Assembly (NCBI RefSeq): GCF_900067135.1 | Contig: NZ_FJUR01000002.1 | Coordinates: 733,501 to 797,500 of the forward strand | DNA length: 64,000 nucleotides | Direction of reading: 5' to 3' | Source: Rhizobium sp. 9140 | GTDB taxonomy: Bacteria; Pseudomonadota; Alphaproteobacteria; Rhizobiales; Rhizobiaceae | Shown: positions 62,978-64,000 of the stretch, piece by piece | Numbering within the stretch: the stretch's first letter is position 1 | Layout: each line of letters starts with the position of its first letter | Notes under the pieces: generated by a model | What the model saw: only the letters and a program-made list of their open reading frames with translations | Database searches by the model: none | Told to the model about the DNA's origin: nothing | Translations under genes and position numbers: made by a program

Positions 62978-64000
62978 CTAGCGGCTGGAGAAATAAGCAG
63001 CGAGTGCTTCGATGTCGCGCTCCTCAAGATTCTCGGCAGCCGGAATCATCAGGTGTGCATAGGCACCCCCGCCGCGGGTTCCAGCGGCGAACAGGCGCAG
63101 CTGGCTTTCAAGATAAGGCGCGCTCTGTCCGGACAGCACGGGAAAGGCAGGGTTTCCGTCGCCCTTGTCGTGACAGGTGAGACAGGCGGGGATACGGCGG
63201 CCAGCATCGCCCGCTTCGGCAAGGCGGCGGCCATGATCGAGGCGTTCGGGTTTGCTTTGCGCAGGTGGTGACATTCGGCGCGCCTGAGCGGCGTAACGGC
63301 GGGCGAGATCGGGAAAACTGTCGGGCTCCAGCCCGCTGATGGCCACCTGCATCACGCCGCTCGGCCGCGCTCCAGCGGCGTAGGCGCGCAGACTCTCCAG
63401 CAAATAGGCCTCGGACTGACCGGCAAGGATGGGGATCAGGCTGTGCCCGTCGAGCCGCGTTTCCGCGTGGCAGCTGTCGCAGGCAAGGGCGGGTGGCTGG
63501 AGGGTGCCGATCTCGACCGGAGTGGCGAGGCCCGACAATTGCAGATAGGTCTGGCCGTCCATTTCCGGCAATTGCCGAAGGAAGGCGACCATCGCCCAGA
63601 CCTCGTCCTCCCGGTCGCGCGCTGGCCAATAGGGCATTCCGGTAAAACGCACGCCATGCTGGACGATCTCGAACAGCTGAGCGTCGGTCCAGGTCGGCAC
63701 AACCTCCTTCAGATCCGGCGGCGGCGGCAGCATGGCAAGGGCGGCTCCCGACCTCTTCTGCACGGGTGAGCCGTGGCAGAGCGCGCACCCAGTCTCGAAA
63801 TGGCCGGCAGCGAGCGGCAGCATGGCGGCATCGCTAAGAGGCGGGGTGGTGGTATCGAGAGCCGCCGTTCGTACCGAATTGCGCATGACCCAGTGCAAAA
63901 ACCAGTCGGTCGTCGCCCAGTGCCCGCCGCTCGCGCCGACCGGAATGATCCCCAGCCACGCAACCATCAGGCCGAGAACAGGCAAGGCGACCAGGGCCGC
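62978..64000 (-). CDS. Multi-haem c-type cytochrome, 5' end outside window
   Basis: About 340 residues present. Three CxxCH haem sites are visible: CALCH, CDSCH and CLTCH, each in its own cytochrome c domain with later Met ligands (e.g. TGMPYWPA). A hydrophobic segment (LPVLGLMVAWLGIIPVG) near the N-terminus is the membrane anchor or signal. The frame is open to the window edge, so the true start lies beyond 64000. It may pass electrons to or from the neighbouring membrane oxidoreductases. Confidence 0.9.
   Translation of the reverse strand, partial: AALVALPVLGLMVAWLGIIPVGASGGHWATTDWFLHWVMRNSVRTAALDTTTPPLSDAAMLPLAAGHFETGCALCHGSPVQKRSGAALAMLPPPPDLKEVVPTWTDAQLFEIVQHGVRFTGMPYWPARDREDEVWAMVAFLRQLPEMDGQTYLQLSGLATPVEIGTLQPPALACDSCHAETRLDGHSLIPILAGQSEAYLLESLRAYAAGARPSGVMQVAISGLEPDSFPDLARRYAAQARRMSPPAQSKPERLDHGRRLAEAGDAGRRIPACLTCHDKGDGNPAFPVLSGQSAPYLESQLRLFAAGTRGGGAYAHLMIPAAENLEERDIEALAAYFSSR

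Overview
The window is GC-rich, densely coded DNA from an alphaproteobacterium, most likely a Rhizobiaceae member (Rhizobium/Agrobacterium/Shinella type). The basis is gene content: an Atu4866-family protein, UgpC- and Pot-type ABC systems, a sigma-F/NrsF ECF system, FixJ-like regulators, many LysR regulators, and repeated ATGA overlaps. No rRNA, tRNA, CRISPR array or intact insertion sequence was seen. Several genes are decayed, so this looks like accessory replicon or genomic-island DNA.

Layout. 1-3835: end of a sugar ABC importer operon with a GH127 beta-L-arabinofuranosidase and its ATPase. 4023-5761: an RNase HI-like protein and two unknown proteins. 6071-16650: a MalT/LuxR-type regulator, then hyuB-hyuA (hydantoinase/oxoprolinase type) joined to a polyamine-type ABC importer. 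16842-19566: Atu4866 protein, carboxymuconolactone decarboxylase-like protein and SDR, divergent from a LysR regulator. 20124-22130: ECF sigma factor with two tandem NrsF anti-sigma paralogs. 22239-41134: mainly envelope and redox functions (hydrolases, DUF1223, glutathione transferases, a bufA-bufB-bufC-doxX bufferin operon, msrPQ, a TPR protein followed by a TPP enzyme, an OpgC-like acyltransferase and a CaiB CoA-transferase, a YHS protein, a decayed dsbD). 41334-46963: small oxidoreductase-type genes and regulators. 47091-51727: an aniline-dioxygenase-like set (reductase, Rieske alpha and beta subunits, glutamine-synthetase-like protein). 52045-56538: epimerase, SerA, Tat-exported haloperoxidase-like hydrolase and Dps. 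56739-59496: histidine kinase with two response regulators. 59507-60453: gene graveyard. 60446-64000: DCC protein, SDR-DoxX fusion, DUF2269 protein and a three-haem cytochrome c that runs off the window.

Main discovery. Nine intergenic sites carry the same 26-bp element, GTAAC(A/C/G)-N16-CG(A/T)A, always facing a start codon 14-84 bases away. They precede the ECF sigma gene itself, two secreted hydrolases, the DUF1223 gene, the bufferin operon, msrPQ, the TPR/TPP/OpgC/CaiB series, the YHS gene and a 182-residue unknown. About a dozen other GTAAC copies that I checked lack the second half at that spacing. The element matches, from memory, the Caulobacter sigma-F promoter. I infer a local sigma-F regulon spanning about 19 kb, probably answering metal or oxidant stress in the periplasm, with several members not previously tied to this system as far as I know.

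Second theme: decay. I see a peroxiredoxin gene missing its catalytic centre, a DUF1223 gene with an in-frame TGA, a frame-broken dsbD, a Cys-rich secreted peptide gene with an in-frame TAG, a frameshifted LysR gene, and a zinc-finger/cNMP-domain/ABC-transporter chimera.
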